Shown: positions 49,578 to 58,140 of the stretch, in pieces
Position numbering within the stretch: position 1 is the first letter of the stretch
Layout: the number at the start of each line of letters is the position of its first letter
Assembly: GCF_025527015.1 (NCBI RefSeq)
Contig: NZ_JAODIM010000043.1
Location: 806,001-870,000, forward strand
From: Winslowiella arboricola
GTDB lineage: Bacteria; Pseudomonadota; Gammaproteobacteria; Enterobacterales; Enterobacteriaceae
Length of the DNA: 64,000 nt
Reading direction: 5' to 3'
The notes under the pieces: generated by a model
Databases searched by the model: none
The model's input: only the letters and a program-made list of their open reading frames with translations
What the model was told of the DNA's origin: nothing
Made by a program: the position numbers and the translations under genes

Positions 49578-50474
49578 GTGGCACTGCGTCATTTTTTTCT
49601 GGTTTTACTGGTGGTCTTTCTCTGGGCATTTAATAACGTCGCCATTAAGTGGGGCCTGCTGGATCTGCCGCCACTGTTTATGACCTGCATGCGCTTTGTA
49701 GTGGTGGCTGTTTTGCTGATCCCCTTTACCCGGGTGACGCGCGAACAACTGCGCTATCTGCTGCCGCTGGCATTTACCTTTGGCTTTCTCCATTTTTCGC
49801 TGCTGTTTGTCGGCATCAACTATACCGATGCCGGTACCGGGGCGATTGTGGTTCAGCTCGGCACACCCTTTGCGATGTTGCTGGCAATGGTGGTGCTGAA
49901 AGAGAAGCTGACGCTGATTCAGATCTTCGGCATCACCATTTCACTGACCGGCGTGGTAGTACTGACCGGCAGTCCGACCATTCCCAGCTGGTGGGTGCTC
50001 TGCCTGCTGTTGTGCAGCGCCGCAGGCTGGGCCATAAGTAATATGATTGTCAAAAAATCGCCGCCGATAAAACCGCTGACCATGACCGGCTGGATCTCAT
50101 TTCTGGCCATCCCGATTGTCGGTCTGGCCTCCTGGCTGATGGAGTCGGATCAGCTTTATGCCTTAACCCATTCCGGCTGGCGCGGCTGGTTCGGCATTTT
50201 ATACAGCGCCATCGGCTCATCGATTGTCGCTTATTCATTGTGGTATGCGCTGCTGAAGCAATATAACGTCAACCTGATTATGCCCTACTCGCTGTTAACG
50301 CCAGTGCTGGCGGTGATTATGGGCGTGCTGGTGCTGGGCGACAGCATGAATCTGTTTAAAGTGGTCGGCGCGCTGCTGGTCATTCTCGGTACGGCAATTT
50401 CAGTGATCAATCTGCGTAATTTACGTATGCATGCCCGTTTTCCACGTCTGCCGCGCCGGCGAAAAACGAAATAG
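49578..50474 (+). CDS. EamA/DMT-family transporter (probable metabolite exporter)
   Basis: A 298-residue protein with ten hydrophobic segments in two EamA repeats (about 5-140 and 150-285) and a basic C-terminal tail PRLPRRRKTK. Start motif FLWAFNNVAIKWGLLDLPPL (key part) is typical of the RhaT/EamA group that exports cysteine-pathway compounds or other amino acids. It starts with GTG, supported by AAGGA seven bases upstream. It stands alone, with a possible leader frame upstream. Confidence 0.85.
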   Translation: MALRHFFLVLLVVFLWAFNNVAIKWGLLDLPPLFMTCMRFVVVAVLLIPFTRVTREQLRYLLPLAFTFGFLHFSLLFVGINYTDAGTGAIVVQLGTPFAMLLAMVVLKEKLTLIQIFGITISLTGVVVLTGSPTIPSWWVLCLLLCSAAGWAISNMIVKKSPPIKPLTMTGWISFLAIPIVGLASWLMESDQLYALTHSGWRGWFGILYSAIGSSIVAYSLWYALLKQYNVNLIMPYSLLTPVLAVIMGVLVLGDSMNLFKVVGALLVILGTAISVINLRNLRMHARFPRLPRRRKTK

Positions 50475-50555
50475 GCCCGGGCTGCGCTTCAGCTGACGGA
50501 AAATAGTGCGATCTGTTGCTACCTTGTATTACTGAGTCAATAAAGGGAAAAGGCA

Positions 50556-51932
50556 ATGGATCACGGCAAGGCGGCAATTTTCTGGCAGCAACTGTGGCAC
50601 AGCTTACGCGATGCGGATACTCCGCTGCCCGTAATCCATTTTTGCGGCGAGCAGACGCTGAGTTCGGCTTATCCGGTCAGCGAGCTGGCGGCAACCAGCA
50701 TCGCGCTGGCCACACAAGCTGCGGCGACGCTGGTTACCAATCCGCATCCGGTGGACGTCGATGTCCGCCTGGCAGCACGCTGGTTTCAGCATTCGCTGCG
50801 CCCGCTGAATCGCCAGCGCCCTTCTCTGTGGGACCCTTTCGCCGGTGATTATGCCACTGCTGATGGCTGGATCCGTCTGCATACCAACGCTCTTCACCAT
50901 CGCCAGGCAATGGAATCGGTGCTCGGCCAGCAATCTGACCGTCAGGCCCTGGCGGAAACAGTCCGCAGCTGGCAAAAGCAGACGCTGGAACAGGCGATCG
51001 TCGCCGCAGGCGGTTGTGCCGCCGAGATGCGCAGCCTGAACGCCTGGCGGCAACATGCGCAAGGACAAAGCGTGGCGCGCGAAGCGTTAATCGCCCGGAG
51101 CCTGCAAGCACAGGCGCCGCCGCCGCGATGGCAACTGCCGCCCGCCCGTCCGCTGCTCGGCGTACGGGTACTGGATCTGACGCGGATTATCGCCGGGCCG
51201 GTGGCGACGCGTTTTCTCGCCGGACTGGGCGCAGAGGTACTGCGGATTGATGCGCCAGAATGGGATGAACCGGCGCTGGCGGAGGAGGTCACTCTCGGTA
51301 AACGCTGTGCGCGGCTGGATCTGAAATCAGCCGCCGGACGTCAGCAGTTTGAATCGCTGCTGGGCGCGGCGGATGTGCTGGTGCATGGCTACCGCGCCGA
51401 TGCGCTGGAAAAGCTGGGCTACAGCAGCGAGCGCCTGCAACAACTGTCGCCAGGGCTGATTGATGTCAGCCTGAATGCCTGGGGCTGGAGCGGCCCCTGG
51501 CGTAACCGGCGTGGTTTTGACAGTCTGGTGCAAATGGCGTGCGGTATTGCCGAAGCGGGCCGCCAGTGGAAAAACAGTGAGCAGCCGGAGCCACTGCCGG
51601 TTCAGGCGCTGGATCACGCCACTGGCTATCTGATGGCGGCCGCGGTGCTGGAAGGCATGCGCCAGCGCCAGGCCACGCAGTGTGGATTCAGTGCGCGGTT
51701 ATCCTTAGCGCGCACCGCCTGGCTGTTAAGCGATAATCCCGCAACAGACCACCCGGCCACCGCGCTGGTGGCGCAGCCTGCTGACGAGTCAGATATTATT
51801 GAGTATTCAGCCTGGGGAATCGGTTACCGCCTGCGTGCGCCGGTATGGCTACACGGCACACCGCTTATCTGGTCGCGCCCGCCTGCGCCGCTGGGTTCCT
51901 CCCGCGCGCAATGGCTGCATAAACGCAATTAA
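50556..51932 (+). CDS. CoA-transferase family III (CaiB/BaiF) protein
   Basis: A 458-residue protein. The C-terminal two thirds are a CaiB-type CoA-transferase: VLDLTRIIAGPVATRFLAGLGA (key part), RIDAPEWDEP, LDLKSAAGRQQF, and the catalytic Asp in RRGFDSLVQMACG. About 190 N-terminal residues precede this and look like a degenerate or divergent module, and the total is longer than the usual 400. No acyl-CoA enzyme lies next to it, so the acid and CoA donor are unknown. GGGAAAAGGC lies upstream of the ATG. Confidence 0.8.
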   Translation: MDHGKAAIFWQQLWHSLRDADTPLPVIHFCGEQTLSSAYPVSELAATSIALATQAAATLVTNPHPVDVDVRLAARWFQHSLRPLNRQRPSLWDPFAGDYATADGWIRLHTNALHHRQAMESVLGQQSDRQALAETVRSWQKQTLEQAIVAAGGCAAEMRSLNAWRQHAQGQSVAREALIARSLQAQAPPPRWQLPPARPLLGVRVLDLTRIIAGPVATRFLAGLGAEVLRIDAPEWDEPALAEEVTLGKRCARLDLKSAAGRQQFESLLGAADVLVHGYRADALEKLGYSSERLQQLSPGLIDVSLNAWGWSGPWRNRRGFDSLVQMACGIAEAGRQWKNSEQPEPLPVQALDHATGYLMAAAVLEGMRQRQATQCGFSARLSLARTAWLLSDNPATDHPATALVAQPADESDIIEYSAWGIGYRLRAPVWLHGTPLIWSRPPAPLGSSRAQWLHKRN

Positions 51933-51962
51933 TCACGCCGTAAACCCGCCGATGATAATAAA

Positions 51963-52005
51963 TATGATCGCAGTCATTATTTCTCGGCGGCCTCTCCCTT
52001 AGTCT
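51963..52005 (+). promoter_or_regulatory. CRP-like promoter element, copy 1 (upstream of the first YhcH gene)
   Basis: TATGA-TCGCAG-TCATT resembles the CRP site TGTGA-N6-TCACA. At a fixed distance CTCCCTTAGTCT follows, where TAGTCT would be the -10. The same layout, base spacing included, occurs at 52638. Confidence 0.6.
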
Positions 52006-52053
52006 CCAGATGATAAACCAATAAACCTTCAATCACTCTACGGGGACTGAAAC

Positions 52054-52530
52054 ATGATTATTTGCGATCGCGACGACTGGGCGCGCGAACAACACGCCTT
52101 TCATCCGGTAATCAATCAGGCAATAAGCTGGATTGCCGGCACCGATTTAAGCGCGCTGCCCACCGGTAAATATGACATTTTGCCGGACAACCAGATGTTC
52201 TGTATTTTGCAGGAGATGAATACCGAACCCGCTGCTGACCGTCCTGCCGAAGCGCATTTCAACTATGTGGATATTCAGTATCTGTTAAAAGGCAAAGAGA
52301 GCATCGGCGTGGCTCGCGCGAATGCGGCGAATGTCATCACTGAAGATTATGCGCAGGAACGCGATATCGTGTTTTATCAGCAGGTGGTGAATGAGTCGAT
52401 GATTCACCTTGAGCCGGGGATGTTTGCCGTCTTCTTCCCTCACGATGTACACCGTCCCTGCTGTCAGACGCACGGCACCTCCGCCCTCCGCAAGGCGGTG
52501 ATCAAAATTAACCTCAGCCTGTTCAGTTAA
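52054..52530 (+). CDS. YhcH/YjgK/YiaL family protein, copy 1
   Basis: A 158-residue DUF386/YhcH-family cupin. These small proteins accompany sialic-acid and sugar-acid catabolic genes and are related to EbgC; anomerase or isomerase roles are proposed. Conserved metal-site text includes HFNYVDIQYLL (His), VNESMIHLEPGMFAVFFPHDVHRP (His and Glu, key part) and KAVIKI. A second, very similar copy lies at 54977. It opens the sugar-catabolic unit behind the CRP-like element. Confidence 0.88.
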   Translation: MIICDRDDWAREQHAFHPVINQAISWIAGTDLSALPTGKYDILPDNQMFCILQEMNTEPAADRPAEAHFNYVDIQYLLKGKESIGVARANAANVITEDYAQERDIVFYQQVVNESMIHLEPGMFAVFFPHDVHRPCCQTHGTSALRKAVIKINLSLFS

Positions 52531-52538
52531 ACCACCAG

Positions 52539-52567
52539 CCTGCCGGGCGGATGCACTGCCGTCCGGC
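52539..52567. terminator. Hairpin between YhcH copy 1 and the fusion gene
   Basis: TGCCGGGCGG and CCGTCCGGCA form ten pairs (one G-T) just after the first YhcH gene and before the second CRP-like promoter, so the two genes are probably separate transcripts or attenuated read-through. Confidence 0.5.
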
Positions 52568-52637
52568 AACCTGTGATCTACCCCTCATTTCTTTCACCTG
52601 GTTTCATTTTTGTTTCCTTCCGTTTTTCACCGCCACA

Positions 52638-52680
52638 TATGATCGCTGTCACTTTTTACCCGCAAGCGCTCCCTTAGGCT
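52638..52680 (+). promoter_or_regulatory. CRP-like promoter element, copy 2 (upstream of the DeoR-PfkB fusion)
   Basis: TATGA-TCGCTG-TCACT resembles TGTGA-N6-TCACA with two mismatches. CTCCCTTAGGCT follows at the same distance as in copy 1, with TAGGCT placed as a -10 for a class II CRP promoter (site near -41.5). Confidence 0.6.
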
Positions 52681-52703
52681 TTATCTAACTTGCTGAGGTG
52701 ACA

Positions 52704-53918
52704 ATGTTTCTTGAAGAACGCCGCGAAAAAATTATCGATTATCTGGACGATCTGGAACGCGTCAGTGTGGCCTGGCTCGCCGCAACTTTTGCGGTCACCA
52801 AAGAGACCATCCGCAGCGATTTAGGCGCGCTGGCACGAATGGGCCTGGTGCAGCGTTGCCATGGCGGCGCGATTATTGTGCGCCGTAACCTGCAGGCAAA
52901 GTTAATTAGCGAAACCGGCGGCAATTTTGAAGTGCTGCTTAAACGGCTGGAAGATCAGCGTCAGAAAAACCAGCATCAGCGCAAACGGAGTAAAAGCATG
53001 AAGGGAAAGGTCTGTATTCTTGGCTCGTTTAATGTCGATATCGTGGCCAAAGTGGCGCGTTTTCCCAAAGGCGGTGAATCACTGCTGGCGCTCGGCAGCA
53101 CCTTAGGTCCGGGCGGCAAAGGGGCCAATCAGGCGATGGCCGCCAGTCGCGCCGGCGCGCGCGTGCACTTTGTCTCCAAAGTGGGCACTGATCAGTTCAG
53201 TCAGTTCGCGTTTGACCATCTGTCCGCATCCGATATTCACTCTTTTAAGCTGTATCAGACCGATGTCGAACCCACCGGCAACGCGATTATTTATGTGTCG
53301 CAGGAGAATGGCGAAAACATGATCGCCATCTACTCCGGCGCCAATAAAACCATCACTGACGATGAAGTGGCGGAGCTGACCCACGAGCTGTCGACCTCGG
53401 ATGTGCTGCTGTTGCAGCTGGAGAATAACTTCTCCGCCACGCTTAACGCAATGAAGCTGGCGAACACCCTTGGTGTGCAGGTAATTATGAATCCGGCGCC
53501 GTTTTCCAGCGACATCATCTCCTGTCTGCAATATGCCGATGTGGTGACGCCGAATGAAACCGAAGCATCACTGCTGTCCGGCATTGAAGTCACCGATCTG
53601 GAGAGCGCCAAAGAGGCGGCGCTGGCGATTGTACGCCAGGGCGCGCGCCGGGTAATTATCACCATGGGCTCGCGCGGCGCATTGCTGTATGACAACCAGC
53701 AGTTCCAGCATATTGCCGCCTTCCCGGCGCTGAGCGTCGATACCACCGGCGCCGGTGATGCGTTTAATGGCGCCTTCGCGGCGGCGATTGCCTCCGGCGA
53801 CACTATTGCGCAAGCCGCCACCTACGCCTCCGCTTTCGCTTCACTGGCGGTCGAACGTGAAGGCGCATCCAATATGCCCGATCATCAGCAGGTTGCTGCG
53901 CGTCTTGCCCAGCGCTGA
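52704..53918 (+). CDS. DeoR-type HTH fused to a PfkB/ribokinase-family sugar kinase
   Basis: A 404-residue two-domain protein. Residues 1-62 are a DeoR HTH (RVSVAWLAATFAVTKETIRSD, key part; GLVQRCHGGAI). A charged linker (about 75-98) leads to a full ribokinase: ILGSFNVDIVAKV, GGKGANQAMAASRAGA and, near 346, DTTGAGDAFNG with catalytic D352. The start at 52704 has GAGG five bases upstream. An internal ATG at 52998 (MKGKVCIL) has GGAG seven bases upstream and would yield the kinase alone. It probably phosphorylates the sugar or keto-deoxy acid of this operon and regulates it. Confidence 0.87.
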   Translation: MFLEERREKIIDYLDDLERVSVAWLAATFAVTKETIRSDLGALARMGLVQRCHGGAIIVRRNLQAKLISETGGNFEVLLKRLEDQRQKNQHQRKRSKSMKGKVCILGSFNVDIVAKVARFPKGGESLLALGSTLGPGGKGANQAMAASRAGARVHFVSKVGTDQFSQFAFDHLSASDIHSFKLYQTDVEPTGNAIIYVSQENGENMIAIYSGANKTITDDEVAELTHELSTSDVLLLQLENNFSATLNAMKLANTLGVQVIMNPAPFSSDIISCLQYADVVTPNETEASLLSGIEVTDLESAKEAALAIVRQGARRVIITMGSRGALLYDNQQFQHIAAFPALSVDTTGAGDAFNGAFAAAIASGDTIAQAATYASAFASLAVEREGASNMPDHQQVAARLAQR

Positions 53919-53971
53919 TGCCATCACTATTTAACCATTCGCGGCAGAGCCTCTGTCGCCAGGAGAGAACA

Positions 53972-54895
53972 ATGAAACAGATTGAAGGCATTGTGCCGGT
54001 GATGTTGACGCCTTTTACCGATGATAACCAGATTGATTATCCCGGTCTTGAGCGCCTGATTGAGTGGTATCTGCAGCAAGGCGTCGATGCGCTGTTCGCA
54101 GTGTGCCAGTCGAGCGAAATGCAGTTCCTTACCCTGCAAGAGCGCGTTGAACTGGCGCAGTTTGTGGTGAAAAAGGTGGCCGGACGCGTACCGGTCATTG
54201 CCTCCGGCCATATCAGTGACGCGATTGAGCAGCAGATTACTGAGCTGACGGCGATGGCAAACAGCGGTATCGATGCGCTGGTGCTGGTGACCAACCATCT
54301 CGATGCGAAAAATGAAGGCAGCGAGGTGTTTTATCGCACCCTCAACCAGCTGCTGGAAGCACTGCCAGCCTCAATGCCGCTGGGCCTCTACGAGTGCCCG
54401 GCGCCATATCGTCGTCTGCTAAGCGATGAAGAGTTTAGCTTCTGCGCCAGCAGCGGTCGCTTTGTGGTGCTGAAAGATGTCAGCTGCGATCTGCCAACCG
54501 TTGAGAAACGTGTACGTCTTGCTGAAGGTACGCCGCTGAATATCATTAACGCCAATGCGGCGATTGCCTGGCCCGCCATGCAGGCCGGTTCGAAGGGCTT
54601 TAGCGGCGTGTTTACTAACTTCCATCCCGAGCTGTATCACTGGCTGTATCACCACGGTGCCGAACAGCCTGAGCTGGCGCAGGAGCTGTCGCTGTTCCTT
54701 TCTCTCGGCGCGGTCACCGAAACCCTTGGCTATCCGAAAAACGCCAAGATCTATCATCAGCGTCTCGGCACCTTCGACAGTGAGTTTTGCCGGGTAAACA
54801 AAGATAACGTGCTGGAAAAATTCTGGGGCCTTGGCGTGTTGCTGGATCAAATTCAGCAGGGCACGGCGCTGTGGCAAAAGAAAATCGCGGGTTAA
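53972..54895 (+). CDS. DapA/NanA-family aldolase (dihydrodipicolinate synthase superfamily)
   Basis: A 307-residue TIM-barrel lyase that acts through a Schiff base. K168 in VVLKDVS is the catalytic lysine and Y140 in PLGLYECPAP the partner tyrosine; CQSSEM replaces the GTTGE loop of DapA. With a PfkB kinase and YhcH proteins, a keto-deoxy sugar acid or sialic-acid-like substrate is more likely than lysine synthesis. AGGAG six bases before the ATG at 53972 rejects the longer frame from 53918. The C-terminal SLGAVTETLGYPKNAK is usual for the group. Confidence 0.85.
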   Translation: MKQIEGIVPVMLTPFTDDNQIDYPGLERLIEWYLQQGVDALFAVCQSSEMQFLTLQERVELAQFVVKKVAGRVPVIASGHISDAIEQQITELTAMANSGIDALVLVTNHLDAKNEGSEVFYRTLNQLLEALPASMPLGLYECPAPYRRLLSDEEFSFCASSGRFVVLKDVSCDLPTVEKRVRLAEGTPLNIINANAAIAWPAMQAGSKGFSGVFTNFHPELYHWLYHHGAEQPELAQELSLFLSLGAVTETLGYPKNAKIYHQRLGTFDSEFCRVNKDNVLEKFWGLGVLLDQIQQGTALWQKKIAG

Positions 54896-54905
54896 CCCTG
54901 TGGAA

Positions 54906-54930
54906 GGATGGCGTAGCAATGCGCCATCCG
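54906..54930. terminator. Hairpin after the aldolase gene
   Basis: GGATGGCG and CGCCATCC form eight perfect pairs 11 bases after the aldolase stop and before the second YhcH gene. No T-run; it may be a partial terminator or an mRNA processing signal. Confidence 0.4.
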
Positions 54931-54976
54931 CTGTACCCCAATACCCGCTAACGATAACTATACGGGAATAAACACC

Positions 54977-55465
54977 ATGATTATTTGCGATCGCCAGGAT
55001 TGGGCGAGGGAAAAACACGCCCTTCATCCGGTCATCAGCCAGGCTGTTAACTGGATTCACCACACCGATTTTACTGCCCTGAGCAGCGGGAAATATGACA
55101 TTTTGCCGGACAATAAAATGTTCTGCCTGCTCCAGGAGATGAACACCGTTCCTGCCGCTGAGATGCGCGCCGAGTCGCACTTTAGCTATGTTGATATTCA
55201 GTATCTGTTACAGGGTGAGGAGAGTATTGGCGTCGCGCGTGCTCATCCTGAACACCGTATAACCGAAGACCGCGCTGAGCAGCACGATATCGTGTTCTAT
55301 CAGCACACCATAAATGAATCGATGATTGCCCTGGAACCCGGCATGTTCGCCGTGTTCTTTCCGCATGATGTTCATCGTCCCTGCTGTCAAACCCACGGCG
55401 AATCGGCAATCCGCAAAGCGGTAATCAAAATTCACCTGAGCTTGTTCACCCACGAGAATCCATGA
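54977..55465 (+). CDS. YhcH/YjgK/YiaL family protein, copy 2
   Basis: A 162-residue paralogue of the protein at 52054; most positions agree, including GKYDILPDN, SYVDIQYLLQG, NESMIALEPGMFAVFFPHDV (His, Glu) and HRPCCQTHG. Conserved residues are intact in both, so neither looks decayed. It overlaps the MFS gene by four bases (ATGA), joining it to uptake. Divergence in the middle (ARAHPEHRITED against ARANAANVITED) may reflect different substrates or anomers. Confidence 0.88.
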   Translation: MIICDRQDWAREKHALHPVISQAVNWIHHTDFTALSSGKYDILPDNKMFCLLQEMNTVPAAEMRAESHFSYVDIQYLLQGEESIGVARAHPEHRITEDRAEQHDIVFYQHTINESMIALEPGMFAVFFPHDVHRPCCQTHGESAIRKAVIKIHLSLFTHENP

Positions 55466-56781
55466 TGAAAAACGGTCAATCAACTCTGGCTGCCGCCAGC
55501 CTGCCCGGCACAACAGCATCAGCCACGACGCCGGTGGTTACCCGCCTGCGCTGGGGCATTATTCTGATTCTGCTGACTGCCGCGGTGGTCAATTACCTTG
55601 ATCGCGCCAACCTCAGTATCGCCAATACCACTATTGCCGCCGAATTTGGCTTCTCGCAGACCGAAATGGGGTTGCTGCTGTCGGCGTTTCTCTGGCCTTA
55701 CGCGCTGGCTAATCTGCCCGCTGGCTGGCTGGTGGATAAATTTGGTCCGAAACGGATGTTCTCGTGGGCGCTGGGACTGTGGTCAGGCTTTACGGTGATG
55801 GCGGCTTTCGTTAACAGCTACTCGATGTTTTACGGCTTACGCATGATGCTGGGGATTTCCGAATCACCGTTTTTCACCTCCGGGATTAAGATTACCCATC
55901 GCTGGTTTGGCGATAAAGAGCGCGGTTTACCGACAGCGATTATTAATACTGGCTCGCAGATCGCTAATGCTATCGCCCCACCGATTCTCACCGTATTGCT
56001 GCTGACACTCGGCTGGCGTGGGATGTTTATCGCTATCGGCCTGATGGGCATTCCATTGATTGTGGCGTGGCTGAAGTTCTATCGCGACCCGACCGCGCGT
56101 GAAGATGCGCTGATCCACGCCGGACACCGCACCGTCGCCGAGCCTGAAAGCCAGGGCACGGTTAAAGTCAGCTGGGGCACGCTGTTTAAGCAGAGAACCA
56201 CCTGGTTTATGGTGATTGGTAACTTTTCGATTATGTTTACCATCTGGGTATATCTGACCTGGCTGCCAAGCTATCTGGAAAAATCGCTCGGTTTCAGCCT
56301 GAAAGCCACCGGCTGGATTGCCTCGATTCCGTTCCTTGCCGGTATTCTCGGGGTACTGGTGGGCGGCATGCTCTCTGACCGTCTGGTGCGGCGCGGTATG
56401 GCCGCGATTGGCGCGCGCAAAATCCCTATCGTGGTCGGTGCGGCGCTGGCAGCCTGTTTTGTCGCGCCGATCCCGTTTGTCAGCAGTACGCCGCTGGCGA
56501 TTACCCTGCTGTCGCTGGGCTACTTCTGTTCGCAGATGCCACAAGGTGCAATCTGGACGCTGGCAACCGATATTGCGCCGAAAGAGCAAGTCGCGTCACT
56601 GGGGGCGATTCAGAACTTTGGTGGTTTTCTTGGCGCGGCGATGGCGCCGATCGTCACCGGTATTATTCTGGATATGACCGGGAAATTTACGAACGTGTTC
56701 CTGCTGGGCGCGGCACTGCTGATGCTGGGAGCGATCAGCTACGGCCTGTTTGTGAAGAAACCGCTGAGGTTAACCCACTAA
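55462..56781 (+). CDS. MFS transporter, sugar-acid (ACS family, GudP/ExuT-like)
   Basis: A 439-residue permease with 12 hydrophobic segments after a 30-residue soluble N-terminus. NYLDRANLSIANTTIAAEFGF (key part), WPYALANLPAGWLVDKFGPK, and GISESPFFTSGIKITHRWF are typical of glucarate/galactonate/hexuronate symporters. It ends the unit begun at 52054 and would import the sugar acid that the aldolase and kinase degrade. Two adjacent ATGs occur at its start. Confidence 0.88.
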   Translation: MMKNGQSTLAAASLPGTTASATTPVVTRLRWGIILILLTAAVVNYLDRANLSIANTTIAAEFGFSQTEMGLLLSAFLWPYALANLPAGWLVDKFGPKRMFSWALGLWSGFTVMAAFVNSYSMFYGLRMMLGISESPFFTSGIKITHRWFGDKERGLPTAIINTGSQIANAIAPPILTVLLLTLGWRGMFIAIGLMGIPLIVAWLKFYRDPTAREDALIHAGHRTVAEPESQGTVKVSWGTLFKQRTTWFMVIGNFSIMFTIWVYLTWLPSYLEKSLGFSLKATGWIASIPFLAGILGVLVGGMLSDRLVRRGMAAIGARKIPIVVGAALAACFVAPIPFVSSTPLAITLLSLGYFCSQMPQGAIWTLATDIAPKEQVASLGAIQNFGGFLGAAMAPIVTGIILDMTGKFTNVFLLGAALLMLGAISYGLFVKKPLRLTH

Positions 56782-56790
56782 GATAAATAA

Positions 56791-56816
56791 AGGGCGGCAT
56801 CGCAATATGCCGCTCT
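56791..56816. terminator. Hairpin between convergent MFS and ycdY genes
   Basis: AGGGCGGCAT and ATGCCGCTCT form ten pairs (one G-T) with a six-base loop between the two convergent stops. It could serve both strands. Confidence 0.55.
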
Positions 56817-56820
56817 GCTG

Positions 56821-57366
56821 TTACTCTTCGGCTAGCTCATCTCGCATCGCCTGTACCGCTTCACGGCTGATTGCCGCCAGCGTACGGTAAAAAACGCTAC
56901 TGGCATGAGCCTCCACTTTGCCAAGGAACTGACCACACCACGGCATCAGATAGTCGTCAAACAGCGCAATCTGCGCCTGACTCTCATCCTCTTCCGACTG
57001 ATCTTCCAGCCATGACGCCGCCAGCAGTAAAGCGCCAAAATGGTCAACCGGCGCATCGCCGATCGGCATGCCGCGCTGCTGCAAAAAGGCACGCACATCC
57101 GCTTCCTGCGGGCCGTTTTCCCACTGCGAAGCGTAAGGCGGCACTTTGCAGTCACTGCCGACAAACAGCGCATTGTAATCCGCGGCCAGCGCCTGCGGAT
57201 CGCTGTGCTGTTGCAGACGGGTTAACAACTCATCCTGTTCCAGCGGCCAGTGCTGCTGCAACTTACCTTCACGCAGCATGCTAAACAACGGCACCAGCAA
57301 CGGATCCTGCGGCTGACGATTAAACAGCGAGCCGAGAATGCGGCAGATGATGGAAAACTCATTCAT
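56821..57366 (-). CDS. ycdY: TorD-family chaperone YcdY
   Basis: A 181-residue helical TorD/DmsD-family protein matching E. coli YcdY almost throughout (NEFSIICRILGSLFNRQPQDPLLVPLF, key part; WPLEQDELLTRLQ; DHFGALLLAASWLEDQSEEDES). YcdY is known to bind and stimulate the phosphatase YcdX and to affect swarming. It follows ycdX by 36 bases. A ycdZ gene is not seen downstream; a hairpin and a convergent MFS gene follow instead. Confidence 0.93.
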   Translation of the reverse strand: MNEFSIICRILGSLFNRQPQDPLLVPLFSMLREGKLQQHWPLEQDELLTRLQQHSDPQALAADYNALFVGSDCKVPPYASQWENGPQEADVRAFLQQRGMPIGDAPVDHFGALLLAASWLEDQSEEDESQAQIALFDDYLMPWCGQFLGKVEAHASSVFYRTLAAISREAVQAMRDELAEE

Positions 57367-57402
57367 TGATATCAGTCCATTCAGAGGTTCAAAGTGACAG
57401 GG

Positions 57403-58140
57403 TCACAAATTGGCGAATTCTTCAATATGCGATCGCCCGCGCAGTTCAAGGAACTCCAGCAAGCGGCGCGGCGTGACATTTAACACGCGATCTTGCGGAA
57501 AATCCACTTCGCGCATAATGCGCAGGCAGTGTTCGAAATTACCGAGGGTAAAGGCGGTATGGGAGTCTGAGCCAAAAGCCAGGCGTCCGCCGGCATCTCG
57601 CACTGCGGCGGCAATCGCCCGACAGTTAGGTTCACTGCCCGCCCGCGAGGTGGTAAATGAGGAGTTATTAATTTCCAGCGCCACATCATATTTTGCCGCA
57701 GCAGCGGCAATCGCCGGAATATCGACCGGGAACTTAGGATTGCCCGGGTGCGAGATAATATGGACATCGCCATTCGCCATCGCAGCAATCATTGCCTCGG
57801 TATGGGTGGCTTTATCCTGGGGTGGAAACACCGGCTCATGAAAACCCGCCACCACCAGATCAACCGCATCCAGCATCGGTCCGGTGCAGTCAATATCACC
57901 AGCGGTATTTTTAATATTGGCCTCAATACCGCGCAAAATCCCCACCCCATCCACCAGCCGCGGCCAGATACGCATATTAATAAAATGCCAGGCGTGCGGC
58001 GCATCGGCCATATCCGGGCCGTGATCCGTAATAGCGAACAATTTGATATTGTTGGTTTTGGCATGCACCACGTAATCGTGCAGGGTGCTGTAGGCGTGGG
58101 TGCTGGCAACGGTGTGCATATGAAGATCAACGGGGTACAT
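57403..58140 (-). CDS. ycdX: PHP-family phosphatase YcdX
   Basis: A 245-residue PHP-domain metallo-phosphatase; E. coli YcdX binds three zinc ions. Metal ligands are visible in [27 protein letters not shown], and FGSDSHTAF. It lies between ghrA and ycdY, the E. coli order, and its partner is YcdY. GGAG lies ahead of the ATG. A terminator hairpin sits between ghrA and ycdX here, so it may have its own promoter. Confidence 0.94.
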   Translation of the reverse strand: MYPVDLHMHTVASTHAYSTLHDYVVHAKTNNIKLFAITDHGPDMADAPHAWHFINMRIWPRLVDGVGILRGIEANIKNTAGDIDCTGPMLDAVDLVVAGFHEPVFPPQDKATHTEAMIAAMANGDVHIISHPGNPKFPVDIPAIAAAAAKYDVALEINNSSFTTSRAGSEPNCRAIAAAVRDAGGRLAFGSDSHTAFTLGNFEHCLRIMREVDFPQDRVLNVTPRRLLEFLELRGRSHIEEFANL

